Assembly: GCA_035560235.1 (NCBI GenBank)
Contig: DATMAG010000047.1
Span: forward strand, 62,001-126,000
Direction of reading: 5' to 3'
Length of the DNA: 64,000 nucleotides
Source: DASRDU01 sp035560235
GTDB lineage: Bacteria > Acidobacteriota > Blastocatellia > RBC074
A program made the translations under genes and the position numbers. Below are positions 39,202 to 47,158 of this stretch, one piece after another; positions within the stretch are counted from its first letter, which is position 1; every line of letters begins with the position of its first letter. The notes under the pieces were generated by a model. The model was given only the letters and a program-made list of their open reading frames with translations. It searched no databases and was not told the origin of the DNA.

Positions 39202-39414
39202 ATGCACCCGTTGTTCCGCAATCCACTGTTGCAACTGCTGCGTCGGCTGTGGTGGCTGCCGGTGATGCTTGTCGCGCTGGCGTGGGGAGTGGGCGAGCGT
39301 TCCGGCTGGCGGGCATTTCAACTGGTCTGCCTGCTGTCGGCTTTTGTGGCCGTGCTGTACGAGCATTTTCGCCACCGGGCAGCGCGTCACCGTTTTCTTT
39401 GCCCGCGCTGCTGA
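39202..39414 (+). CDS. Small membrane zinc-ribbon protein, apparently frameshifted
   Basis: The 70-residue frame encodes two short membrane helices (WWLPVMLVALAWGVG and FQLVCLLSAFVAVLYEHF) and ends abruptly in RFLCPRC, the same zinc-knuckle start as RFLCPEC in the gene upstream. One base out of frame the sequence continues as LKKDFEFHSRTSGYYDHSLG and on to a TAG at 39513-39515, one base before the GTPase start. A single missing base near 39411-39415 would give a ~105-residue protein. AAAGG lies nine bases before the ATG. The extended stop position beside the next ATG supports the frameshift reading. Confidence 0.6.
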   Translation: MHPLFRNPLLQLLRRLWWLPVMLVALAWGVGERSGWRAFQLVCLLSAFVAVLYEHFRHRAARHRFLCPRC

Positions 39415-39516
39415 AAAAGGATTTCGAATTTCATTCACGCACCAGCGGCTATTATGACCACTCTCTCGGTGCTTATTCGGTTTGTAATGCCGTCGAAAAA
39501 CTGAAAGCCCGTTAGC

Positions 39517-40425
39517 ATGCTCAATCTGTTTTATTCACGACAACGCACTGTAGCCACGGTCGGGTTGCAGGGACACGGCAAGACCGTTTTTCTGGCCGGG
39601 CTGTTCTGCGACAGTTTCTTTCTGCTGTCAGAAACGCTCAGGCCTTTCGCTGTGCGCGCTGTTTCGGCCAGAGCTGATGAGGTGTTTTATGGCAACGCGC
39701 AGATGCTGCACGATCTGGAACTGCCGCCTGCCAATCCGCGCGGCAAGCCTGAACCGGCAGTGCTGGAATTTACCGGCGTGCCGCGACCGGGCAGCCAGCG
39801 GCGGCGCGACATCCGGCTGACGTTTTATGACATCGCGGGCGAAGTCTTCAGTCAGGATCGGACGGTGGCCGAGTATGCGCCGTACCTGGCTGATGCTGAT
39901 GACATTATTTTTCTCTTCGACCCGACGCACCCTGATTTCAGTGCGCTCAGCGCGGCGCGGCTGGTTGATCTGGTCTGTCGCGCCACAGCCGGAAGTCGCC
40001 GCAAAAATCTGATCATCGCGCTGTCGAAAATGGATGAACTGCGCGCGCGGGATGAATGGGCCGACATGATTGGCGATCTGTGGCCTGACGCAGCGCCGGG
40101 GCATAACGAACTGGCGGCCTACTTCAATCAGATGGACAGGCTCTCAGCGATGCTGCGGTTGTGGTGGAGCGATCCGGCCCGCGAGGCGCAGAACCTGATG
40201 AATGCGCTGCCTGAGGATGTTCATTTCTGCGCGCTCTCGTCAGTCGGGCATCAGCCGGTGTGGGATTGCGCGCAGTGTCGCACCGTCAATTCCGGCAGGC
40301 AGCGCGAATGCAGTCAGTGTCAGCACACCCGCACCGGAGCGCGGCTGCGCCTGGCCGGAAAACCCGAACCGTTTCGCGTGCGCGATCCGCTGTTCAGAAT
40401 CTTTCGCGCCGCCGGAGTGATGTAA
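39517..40425 (+). CDS. TRAFAC-like GTPase with C-terminal RanBP2-type zinc finger
   Basis: The 302-residue protein has a P-loop VGLQGHGKT (about residues 15-22), a Walker B/switch LTFYDIAGEVF, and IIALSKMDEL in the position of the NKxD base-recognition motif. Together these indicate a P-loop GTPase of the translation-factor-related (TRAFAC) class, resembling the double-GTPase (DO-GTPase) domains of predicted conflict systems. A C-terminal finger VWDCAQCRTVN...CSQC has the W-x-C-x2-C-N-C-x2-C spacing of RanBP2 zinc fingers, common in eukaryotes but rare in bacteria. Its stop overlaps the next ATG as TAATG. Confidence 0.78.
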   Translation: MLNLFYSRQRTVATVGLQGHGKTVFLAGLFCDSFFLLSETLRPFAVRAVSARADEVFYGNAQMLHDLELPPANPRGKPEPAVLEFTGVPRPGSQRRRDIRLTFYDIAGEVFSQDRTVAEYAPYLADADDIIFLFDPTHPDFSALSAARLVDLVCRATAGSRRKNLIIALSKMDELRARDEWADMIGDLWPDAAPGHNELAAYFNQMDRLSAMLRLWWSDPAREAQNLMNALPEDVHFCALSSVGHQPVWDCAQCRTVNSGRQRECSQCQHTRTGARLRLAGKPEPFRVRDPLFRIFRAAGVM

Positions 40426-41636
40426 TGCCGATGATTGAGGCCCTGCAGCATCTTTTTTCGAGCGTCGAACGCGGGTTCTTTCCGCAGCAGCGACGCGGCT
40501 TTCAGACCGTCGCTGTCAGCGAGGAACTGATCGGCACGGCGGATTTGCAGACGCTCGAAGACGCAGCGTTTTATGCCCTGAGCCGCGAACGACTCGCCGC
40601 CGCCCTGTTTCCGATAAAAGAGACATTTTATCAACTGCCGTCGGGTCGTTACGCTGTCGGCAGGACGATCTATTTGGGCCTTGATTCGCTGGGCCGCGAA
40701 GGCAATTACCTGACGCATCACCTCATCGTCAGTCGCGCTGATCTGCTGATGGCGCAGGCTGACCCGTTCAATTTACTTTCAGCCCTGCCGTCAAACCCTG
40801 CTGAGACTGATCTGACTCCGCGCACGCTCGCGCCGCTTATCGTTGATTCAAACCCGCTGCCACTGCCTGCCCGTCTGCCTGAAGAGATCAGCCCGGCGCT
40901 GTTTGCCGCTTTGGCGAAGTCAGTCATTGACGGCCAGGAAAAAACAACGCTGCTCATCGGTGACGAAGCGAAAACGCGCCGCGTGCTGCAGTCGCTGTTT
41001 GGCGTGCTGGCGCTGGAAGAGCGGCTGAAGCTGACTTTCTCAACTCACTTTTACGAAGCGCAGCAGCAGCGTGCGCTTTTTGCGCTGGCGCTGGTCGGCA
41101 GCCACGCCGAAGCGCCGTCGCAGCGGCAGCAGTTTGTCATCTTCGATGCCGCAGGCGGCGAGGCTCCCGCACTGCAAAGTTCAAGCGCTTATGCTGAGTG
41201 GCTGAGTGATTGTCTGCTGGCCGGAAGGCTTGCAGAAGTGCGCGAACTGAATGAATCGCTCAATGCCCTGCGCGGCGGCAGTGCGGTCATCAGCGATCAG
41301 TTGCTGTCTTCGGTGCAAGCATGCGCGGCATTGCGGGAGCGCGCGGGCGGCAGTTTTGCGGCGACATTGAAAGGCCGTCCGCGCACGGTGAAGCTGTTGC
41401 TGAATCAGTTGTCAGCGCCCCGCGAACTGGCCGATGCCATACTGGCCGCAGCCTCGCCAGATGAACTGTGCGGCCAGGCCGTGCCTGAGACTGCGGCTGA
41501 ATGCCTGTCGGCGCTCAGAGCAGCGGCAACGGGCAAAGTGTGGAGTGAATGGGTTAATCGCTGGAAGGCTGATTCAGCGCTTTCGGCCCTGCCGCACAAA
41601 GGCGCATCGTGGTGGCAGAAGTGGCGGCGCACATAA
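40425..41636 (+). CDS. GAP1-like GTPase-associated protein
   Basis: Starting at the ATG in the TAATG overlap (RGFFPQQRRGFQTVAVSEEL near the N-terminus), the 403-residue protein has no membrane segment. It resembles the N-terminal GAP1-N and middle GAP1-M regions of GTPase-associated protein 1. Typical features are a first block ending YLTHHLIVSRADL, and a middle all-alpha/beta block with LLIGDEAKTRRVLQSLFGVLALEERLKLTFSTHF. Such proteins are described next to TRAFAC GTPases in predicted NTP-dependent conflict systems. The longer upstream frame from 40260 is inside the GTPase gene. Biochemical function is unknown. Confidence 0.7.
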   Translation: MPMIEALQHLFSSVERGFFPQQRRGFQTVAVSEELIGTADLQTLEDAAFYALSRERLAAALFPIKETFYQLPSGRYAVGRTIYLGLDSLGREGNYLTHHLIVSRADLLMAQADPFNLLSALPSNPAETDLTPRTLAPLIVDSNPLPLPARLPEEISPALFAALAKSVIDGQEKTTLLIGDEAKTRRVLQSLFGVLALEERLKLTFSTHFYEAQQQRALFALALVGSHAEAPSQRQQFVIFDAAGGEAPALQSSSAYAEWLSDCLLAGRLAEVRELNESLNALRGGSAVISDQLLSSVQACAALRERAGGSFAATLKGRPRTVKLLLNQLSAPRELADAILAAASPDELCGQAVPETAAECLSALRAAATGKVWSEWVNRWKADSALSALPHKGASWWQKWRRT

Positions 41637-41657
41637 TCCCGGTCAGACCTGCGCAAA

Positions 41658-42296
41658 TCACATCACCGGCGCGCCGTCACTGGCAAAAAATGGTCTGACT
41701 TCGATCTGTTGGCCGGTGGCTGCCAGGGCTGATTCGAGCAGTGAGCGAACAGAAACGATGGCCTGTTCTCTGGCAATTCTGAGGGCTTCGGGCGATCTGC
41801 CGACCTTTTCGAGTTCCGGGCGCACCATTTTTTCGGTGGCTTCCTCAAGCTGATTGCCCGCGCCGCCCTGCGAGCGCAGCAGGTCAAGGCTGCGGATGAT
41901 TTCAGCGTGCGCCAGATCAGGATCAATCGCCACCACTCTGACCTCCGGGAGTGGCACCGACAGCACCCGTTTCGCTGCGTCATATTTCATCTGACGGCGA
42001 TCAATTTCAGCCAGGCTGACGGCATAGCTGATCGTCGCCGGAACGATGCGAATGACTTCGGCGTTGCCATACCATTCTTCGCTGCGCTGCCGGACGACAG
42101 CCTGCACGTAAGCGCGCGTGGTGATGAGCTGACTGTCGCGTTCGAGCCGCAGCAGAGTCAGGCTGGCCGTTTTCACTACGTCGCCCCGCCCGAACAGGCG
42201 GCCATAAATTCCCCATCCGGTGAGCAGTACGGCAATCAGCGCGATGGTTACACCTGCGCTGAGCAGAGCTGTCCATTTCCAGGCTCGTTCGTTCAT
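41658..42296 (-). CDS. DUF4230 membrane-anchored protein
   Basis: The 212-residue protein has one N-terminal membrane helix (LLSAGVTIALIAVLLTGWGI) and a periplasmic domain with the DUF4230 pattern: LERDSQLITTRAYVQAVV, AEVIRIVPATISYAVSLAEI, VLSVPLPEVRVVAIDPD. DUF4230 proteins are widespread and uncharacterised. It converges with the GAP1-like gene and is followed upstream by a BamE-like lipoprotein-type gene on the same strand. Confidence 0.8.
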   Translation of the reverse strand: MNERAWKWTALLSAGVTIALIAVLLTGWGIYGRLFGRGDVVKTASLTLLRLERDSQLITTRAYVQAVVRQRSEEWYGNAEVIRIVPATISYAVSLAEIDRRQMKYDAAKRVLSVPLPEVRVVAIDPDLAHAEIIRSLDLLRSQGGAGNQLEEATEKMVRPELEKVGRSPEALRIAREQAIVSVRSLLESALAATGQQIEVRPFFASDGAPVM

Positions 42297-42327
42297 CGTG
42301 CTGTTTCCGCTGCGGCGGGCTTGAAAG

Positions 42328-42786
42328 CTATGAGCGGCTGATGGTGATCGTGGTCATCGTTCCGCTCTTGTTCTGATACATCGAAACCCAGAACTTCTCT
42401 TCGGCGTTTTCGACCCGCGCCACCTTTGCCCCGTTGGGCTGCTCTTTCACTTCGGCATTGCCCACGACCTCTGTCCAGGCGGGCGCGTTTTTGGCTTCGG
42501 TGAAAAGCAGCGAAATTGTTTTGACCGTTCCGCCCTCGTAATAAACCGTCAGCGTGTCGTCGCCACCGATTTTAAACTCCTCGCTGGAGTCGGTCCTGGT
42601 TTCAGGTTTGCCGAGAGCGGCCTGTACTTCCTCAGGCTTCATGCCCAGTCTGACGCCCTTGTATTCGCGCATCAGCTTCGACTGCAGCGCGGCAGTCTGA
42701 GCCTTGAAGCTGAGCGTGATCAGGGCGCTGATCGTCAGAATGCCGATCAGGAACCAGTTGGAATGCCTCTTCAAAGAGCTGTTCAT
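42328..42786 (-). CDS. BamE/SmpA-OmlA-like exported protein
   Basis: ATG 42786 is preceded by GGAGGG at good spacing; a start six codons earlier is less likely. The ~152-residue protein has a signal-anchor (WFLIGILTISALITLSF) and a short fold beginning REYKGVRLGMKPEEVQAALGKP, the G-x-T/K-E-V helix typical of BamE/SmpA-like domains. There is no lipobox cysteine. It may be an envelope assembly or peptidoglycan-associated factor. It is transcribed with the DUF4230 gene. Confidence 0.75.
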   Translation of the reverse strand: MNSSLKRHSNWFLIGILTISALITLSFKAQTAALQSKLMREYKGVRLGMKPEEVQAALGKPETRTDSSEEFKIGGDDTLTVYYEGGTVKTISLLFTEAKNAPAWTEVVGNAEVKEQPNGAKVARVENAEEKFWVSMYQNKSGTMTTITISRS

Positions 42787-42866
42787 AGTTTCCCTCCTTT
42801 TCAATAAAACTGTGGTTGAGTTCGATGAAAAAAGACGAAAACGCTGAATGATGATGCAGCTTTTTG

Positions 42867-43832
42867 TTATTGCCCGGCCAGTTCGTCAGCAAAAGGGTTA
42901 CTGTTCTGCCAGCCGGTGCGCCCGGTGCGGCGGTAATGTTCCAGCCGCCGGATTGTGATCTCACAAAAGATTGGATCAATGTCCATCGTGAAGCAAGAGC
43001 GCCCGGACATTTCAGCCGCGAGCAGCGTCGCTCCGGAATGCGCGAAAAAATCGAGCACCAGATCGCCCGGCGATGAACTGGCTTCAAGAATGCGCGTCAT
43101 CGCCCTGAGCGGTTTCTGGGCATAACACCCGTTGACGTTCTCATCCATCCGGTAAAAGACCTGCTGAATGTCAAACCAGACGTTGCCTGCGCGAATCGTC
43201 GCGCCGCGCCCGCGCTCAGTGTTTTCAGTGCGCCGCCCGTTGACCTGCTTGTAATAGCCCTTCACCGCTTTGGGGATGTCAGTGTACTGCGGCCTGAAAA
43301 CGGGACAGCCCCGCGTGTAATAGAGCAGTTCCTGGCGCACGCACATCCAGTTTTTCTGGGTGCCGTAGCCGCGCTGATTGCGCAGGGTAATCAGACTCCG
43401 CGAGGCGAAATTTGTTTCCCGCATCATCAGCATCAGTTCCGGCAGCGGCGCGAAACCGGCTTTCTGATCCGCGCCGATCCACAAATAGAGGCTGCTGTCG
43501 GCTTTCAGCACGGCTGCGGTGTTGTCAATCACCTGTCGGCACCACGCAATAAATTCAGCCGTCCGGCGCTGCTCGAAGGCGATGAAGTTGTAAGGCAGAT
43601 CGTGAACGGCGAGCGCAGCGCGGCGGCGGCCACACAGCTTCATCACTTCGTTGCGCGCTGCAGCATCAAGACAGCCGACGCGGTGGCCGCTCTGACGGTC
43701 ACGCCAGATTTCGCCGGGTTTCAGGCGGCAGTAACGCAGCAGTCTGTGTCTCAGTTCAGTGTCTTTGTCAGGGCGCGCGAGCGGGTGCTTGAGCATCTGT
43801 ATTTTCAGGCAGGCGAACGCCTGTCGCTTCAT
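42867..43832 (-). CDS. Orphan site-specific DNA methyltransferase
   Basis: The 321-residue protein has motif IV as DLPY (LAVHDLPYNF) instead of the usual DPPY/NPPY. A central region follows with WFDIQQVFYRMDEN and KPLRAMTRILEASSSPGDLV, then motif I as LDFFAHSGATLLAAE and a following acidic DIDP. The order IV then I marks a beta-class amino (N6-A or N4-C) methyltransferase. DLPY is also found in some phage and CcrM-like enzymes. No restriction endonuclease or specificity subunit is adjacent. It is divergent from the radical SAM gene. Confidence 0.85.
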   Translation of the reverse strand: MKRQAFACLKIQMLKHPLARPDKDTELRHRLLRYCRLKPGEIWRDRQSGHRVGCLDAAARNEVMKLCGRRRAALAVHDLPYNFIAFEQRRTAEFIAWCRQVIDNTAAVLKADSSLYLWIGADQKAGFAPLPELMLMMRETNFASRSLITLRNQRGYGTQKNWMCVRQELLYYTRGCPVFRPQYTDIPKAVKGYYKQVNGRRTENTERGRGATIRAGNVWFDIQQVFYRMDENVNGCYAQKPLRAMTRILEASSSPGDLVLDFFAHSGATLLAAEMSGRSCFTMDIDPIFCEITIRRLEHYRRTGRTGWQNSNPFADELAGQ

Positions 43833-43871
43833 TTGACTTTGCAGGCAAAAACCAGCTTAATTTACAGCTTC

Positions 43872-43899
43872 TTGTAATGGCACGATTCTCGATTATAGC
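43872..43899 (+). promoter_or_regulatory. Candidate sigma-70 promoter for the radical SAM operon
   Basis: TTGTAA (43872-43877) and TATAGC (43894-43899) are 16 bases apart, 16 bases before the start codon, which implies a very short leader. The overlapping TGGCACG matches a sigma-54 -24 box but lacks the matching -12 GC. Confidence 0.35.
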
Positions 43900-43914
43900 T
43901 GTTGAGATACTCTT

Positions 43915-45063
43915 ATGGATTACAGTTTTGAATTACTCAAACGCTACGCGCGCATTCTGACCGGCGGGGTCAGTTCGCCGGTGGTTCTCAATATTCTGAT
44001 CACGTCAGTCTGCGACATGCGCTGTGTTCACTGCTTCTTCACTGAAGAACTCAATGACAAGGCGCGCAAGAAAAATCAGCTCACGACTGAAAACCTGCAC
44101 CGCATCAGCGAAACCCTGGGCGGCAGACTGCCGGTGCTGATCATCGCGGGCGGCGAGCCGTTCACGCGCAGGGATCTGCCCGAAGTCGTCCGCGCGTTCT
44201 ATGAAAACAATCAGCTTGAATCAGTCTACCTGATGTCGAACGGCGGCATTCAGCAGCGCATTATGCCCGACGTGACGCGCATTCTGGATGAGTGCCCGAA
44301 CCTCAACGTCACGGTCGCGCTCGGCATTGACGGGCTGAAGGAGGATCACGAAAAGATTCGCGGCAAGGCCGGAAGCTGGGACAAGGCGATTGACACGGCC
44401 CGTCAGCTTCAGGCGATCAAGAAGGAGATTCCGCGCCTCGACGTGCAGACCTGCACCTGTTTTATGAATTCCAACCAGGAGCGGATCTTTGAGTGGTACG
44501 ACTTTCTGCGCTATGAACTCAAACCAGACAAGATCAACGTCAATTACATTCGCCCTCCGGCAGCGCGGCCTGAAGAACTCAACATTGATCTCAACCGCTA
44601 TCGCAGACTCGCGGCGCTGATCGCTGAGGATTCGCGCAGCGCGCTGATCAGAAATCACTACAACGGCAAAAACGGTTTCTTCAAGGCTGCGATTGACATT
44701 CACATGCACGAAGTCATCGCCCGCACCGAAGAGCAGAAGAAAGCGCAACTGACCTGCCACGCGGGCAACACGGGCGGCGTGATTTACGACGAAGGCACCG
44801 TCTCAAGCTGCGAAAACCTTGAGCCGGTCGCCAATCTGCGCGATTACGACTGGAACTTTCAGGCGCTCTGGCAGTCGCCTGAGATGGCAAAGCGGCGCGC
44901 GCACGCCCGCAGCGGCTGTTACTGCACGCACGAATCGAACTGCTATTACCCGTCGCTTGCCTTCAATCCGAAACATCTGGTGCAGATCAAGCGGCTGGAG
45001 AGTCAGTTGAAGAAATCGCACAGGGATGAACTCAGCGGTCGGATGGTTGAGGCCAATGCCTGA
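43915..45063 (+). CDS. Radical SAM protein with C-terminal cysteine-rich (SPASM-like) region
   Basis: The 382-residue protein has the iron-sulfur cluster motif C33-x3-C37-x2-C40 (SVCDMRCVHCFF), the glycine-rich IIAGGEPFTRRDL and a SAM-binding VTVALGIDGL. Near the end are several cysteines (TCHAG, SSCENL, GCYCTHESNCYY) that could hold a second cluster. It resembles HpnH-type and peptide-modifying radical SAM proteins, but the substrate is unknown. Its stop overlaps the next ATG (ATGCCTGA), so it is coupled to the glycosyltransferase. Confidence 0.88.
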   Translation: MDYSFELLKRYARILTGGVSSPVVLNILITSVCDMRCVHCFFTEELNDKARKKNQLTTENLHRISETLGGRLPVLIIAGGEPFTRRDLPEVVRAFYENNQLESVYLMSNGGIQQRIMPDVTRILDECPNLNVTVALGIDGLKEDHEKIRGKAGSWDKAIDTARQLQAIKKEIPRLDVQTCTCFMNSNQERIFEWYDFLRYELKPDKINVNYIRPPAARPEELNIDLNRYRRLAALIAEDSRSALIRNHYNGKNGFFKAAIDIHMHEVIARTEEQKKAQLTCHAGNTGGVIYDEGTVSSCENLEPVANLRDYDWNFQALWQSPEMAKRRAHARSGCYCTHESNCYYPSLAFNPKHLVQIKRLESQLKKSHRDELSGRMVEANA

Positions 45064-46294
45064 ATATATTCACCCGGACACGATGCCTGAAGAAACCACG
45101 AAAAAATTCCTCATCATCACTTCAGACACAGGCGGCGGCCACAGCAGCGCGGCGGCAGCCATTGCCGACGGGTTGAAGCGTTTCGGCGCGGCTGACTGCC
45201 TGGTCAACATCGCCCGCGCCATCGAAGAGTCGCACTTTCTGGCGCGCAAGCTGACCGACCTTTACAACTACCTGCTGCGCTATCATCAGCCGCTGATGAA
45301 GTACTACTATCAGGCGATCGAGCGGTTCCGTCCGAACGAATCGAGTCTGCTCTTTCGCCTCACCGCGCCTTATGTGCGGCAGCTTTTTGAGAAGTATTGC
45401 CCGCAGGTGATCGTTTCGGTGCATCCGATGACGCAGCATTTTCTGGCGCGAATGCTGCGCGAACTCGGACTGCTTGGCCGGATTCCGCTGGTCACGGTCG
45501 TAACCGACCCGTGTTACGGCTTCTGGCACGGCTGGGCCTGCGAGGATGTCAGTTTATATCTGGTCGCGACAGATGAAGCGCGGCAGCAGCTGCTTGATTA
45601 CGGCGTCCCGGCAGAAAAGATTCGCATCTGCGGGATTCCGATTCATCCGAAGTTTCAGTATCAGAGCGAAGAGGAGCGGGCCGCGGCGCGCGCCGAACTG
45701 GGCCTTGATCCTGAAAAGTTCACGGTCTTCGTCAACGCGGGCTGGATCGGCGGCGGCAACATCCCTCATATCTTTGAGCAGCTCATTGATCAGAGCCATG
45801 AGATTCCGAACACGCAGGCGATCTTTCTGGCCGGGCGCAATGACGAACTGCGGCGCGATGTTGAGGCGGCAGCCCGGCGGGCGCACTTCCCGATCAGGGT
45901 CATCGGCTACACTGACGCGATGGAGCGGCTGATGCGCGCGGCTGACGTGATGGTCTCGAAGCTCGGCGGGCTGACGACGTTCGAGGCACTGGCTTCGCGG
46001 CTGCCGATCATTGCCGACACAACCACGCCGCCGATGCCGCAGGAATCGCAAACCGCCCGCCTGATTGCGCGCCACCGCGCCGGAGTGCTGCTGCACAAAC
46101 CGAAGGATGTCGTGCCGATCATCCGGCAGTTGCTGCATAACCCGGCAGAGATAGCCGCGATGCGCCTCGCTGCCGCGAAAATCTCCGTGCCCGATGCGAC
46201 GCGGCGCATCGTCAACGAAATCATGCGAAAGGTGGAAGTTCGCGGTTCTGAAGCAGTGAGTTCTGACATCAGCGCATCCGCTCAGGCTCTTTGA
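45056..46294 (+). CDS. Diacylglycerol-type glycosyltransferase (UgtP/MGDG synthase-like)
   Basis: The 412-residue protein has the GT28/MGDG-synthase fold: ILIITSDTGGGH-type N-terminus (FLIITSDTGGGHSSAAAA), VIVSVHPMTQHFLARML, a helix VTVVTDPCYGFWHGW, and the C-terminal sugar-nucleotide site FVNAGWIGGGN with SKLGGLTTFEALA. Homologues transfer glucose or galactose to diacylglycerol. The start ATG 45056 overlaps the upstream stop. Context with a lipid phosphatase and a FabG-like reductase suggests a membrane lipid pathway. Confidence 0.88.
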   Translation: MPEYIHPDTMPEETTKKFLIITSDTGGGHSSAAAAIADGLKRFGAADCLVNIARAIEESHFLARKLTDLYNYLLRYHQPLMKYYYQAIERFRPNESSLLFRLTAPYVRQLFEKYCPQVIVSVHPMTQHFLARMLRELGLLGRIPLVTVVTDPCYGFWHGWACEDVSLYLVATDEARQQLLDYGVPAEKIRICGIPIHPKFQYQSEEERAAARAELGLDPEKFTVFVNAGWIGGGNIPHIFEQLIDQSHEIPNTQAIFLAGRNDELRRDVEAAARRAHFPIRVIGYTDAMERLMRAADVMVSKLGGLTTFEALASRLPIIADTTTPPMPQESQTARLIARHRAGVLLHKPKDVVPIIRQLLHNPAEIAAMRLAAAKISVPDATRRIVNEIMRKVEVRGSEAVSSDISASAQAL

Positions 46295-46311
46295 GGACAG
46301 GTCTGATTTTT

Positions 46312-47058
46312 ATGGGTTTACTGGAAGGAAAGAAAGCCATCATCACCGGCGGTTCGCGGGGCATTGGCCGCGCTCTGTGTGAAGTCTTTGCGCGCGAAGG
46401 CGCAGACATTGCCTTCAACTACAACATCAGCGACGAGCGGGCAGCGGCAACGGTTGACCGGATTCAGTCCTGCGGGCGGCAGGCGCTGGCCTTCAAGGTT
46501 TCAGTAACCGACCGTCCGGCAGTCAACCGGATGGTGCGCCAGATTCACGACGAGTTCGGGCGCATTGACATTCTCGTCAACAATGCGGCCATCAACCGCG
46601 GCGATATGTTCGCCACCACCACCGAGCGCGCCTGGGATGAAGTGATTGATACCAATGTCAACGGCGTCTTCAACGTCACCAAGCCGGTTTACAAGTACAT
46701 GCTCCGTCAGCGCTCCGGCAATATTCTGAATCTGAGCAGCATCGGCGCGGTGCGGTCGCTGCCGACCGCCGTGCATTACGCCACTTCAAAGGCCGCGATC
46801 ATCGGGTTCACGAAATGCCTCTCCCGCGAAGCTTCAGCCTTCGGCATCACGGTCAATGCGATTGCGGCGGGAATCTTCGATACCGATCTCTCGGATGCGC
46901 TGCCTGACCGCCTGCTCCAGATGCATCAGCTCTGGTGCGCGAAGGGTCGGCGCGGTCATCCCGAGGAACTGGCCGAATTCGCCGCCTTCATGGTGTCTGA
47001 AAAGAACAGCTACATGATCGGTGAAGTCGTGACGATTGACGGCGGCAGCATTACCTGA
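46312..47058 (+). CDS. 3-oxoacyl-ACP reductase-like short-chain dehydrogenase
   Basis: ATG 46312 gives a 248-residue SDR. It has the NAD(P)-binding KAIITGGSRGIGRAL, NNAAINRGD, the catalytic Ser-Tyr-Lys in NLSSIGAV...VHYATSKAAI, and AIAAGIFDTDLSD. It is FabG-like but lies in an operon with a lipid glycosyltransferase and a DedA-PAP2 fusion, so it may act in a lipid or hydroxyacyl pathway rather than housekeeping fatty acid synthesis. Confidence 0.9.
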   Translation: MGLLEGKKAIITGGSRGIGRALCEVFAREGADIAFNYNISDERAAATVDRIQSCGRQALAFKVSVTDRPAVNRMVRQIHDEFGRIDILVNNAAINRGDMFATTTERAWDEVIDTNVNGVFNVTKPVYKYMLRQRSGNILNLSSIGAVRSLPTAVHYATSKAAIIGFTKCLSREASAFGITVNAIAAGIFDTDLSDALPDRLLQMHQLWCAKGRRGHPEELAEFAAFMVSEKNSYMIGEVVTIDGGSIT

Positions 47059-47064
47059 AGCCGG

Positions 47065-47148
47065 AGGCAAAGGGCAACAGGCAAAAGTCAGAGGTCAGAA
47101 TGTCAGCAAACGTTTTGCCTTTTGATTTTTGCCTGTTGCCCTTTGCCT
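47065..47148. repeat. Perfect palindromic intergenic repeat (GGCAAAGGGCAACA words)
   Basis: A perfect 22-bp inverted repeat, AGGCAAAGGGCAACAGGC plus AAAA at 47065-47086 with its complement at 47127-47148, encloses 40 bases that contain further GGCAAAA-like words. It ends 10 bases before the DedA-PAP2 start, between two genes of the operon. Confidence 0.85.
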
Positions 47149-47158
47149 TCTGATTTTC

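Noticed and set aside
43878..43894. Second sigma-54-like site (TGGCACG) before the radical SAM gene
   Set aside because: The -24 box is perfect but the position of the invariant -12 GC reads GA, so it should not work as a sigma-54 promoter.
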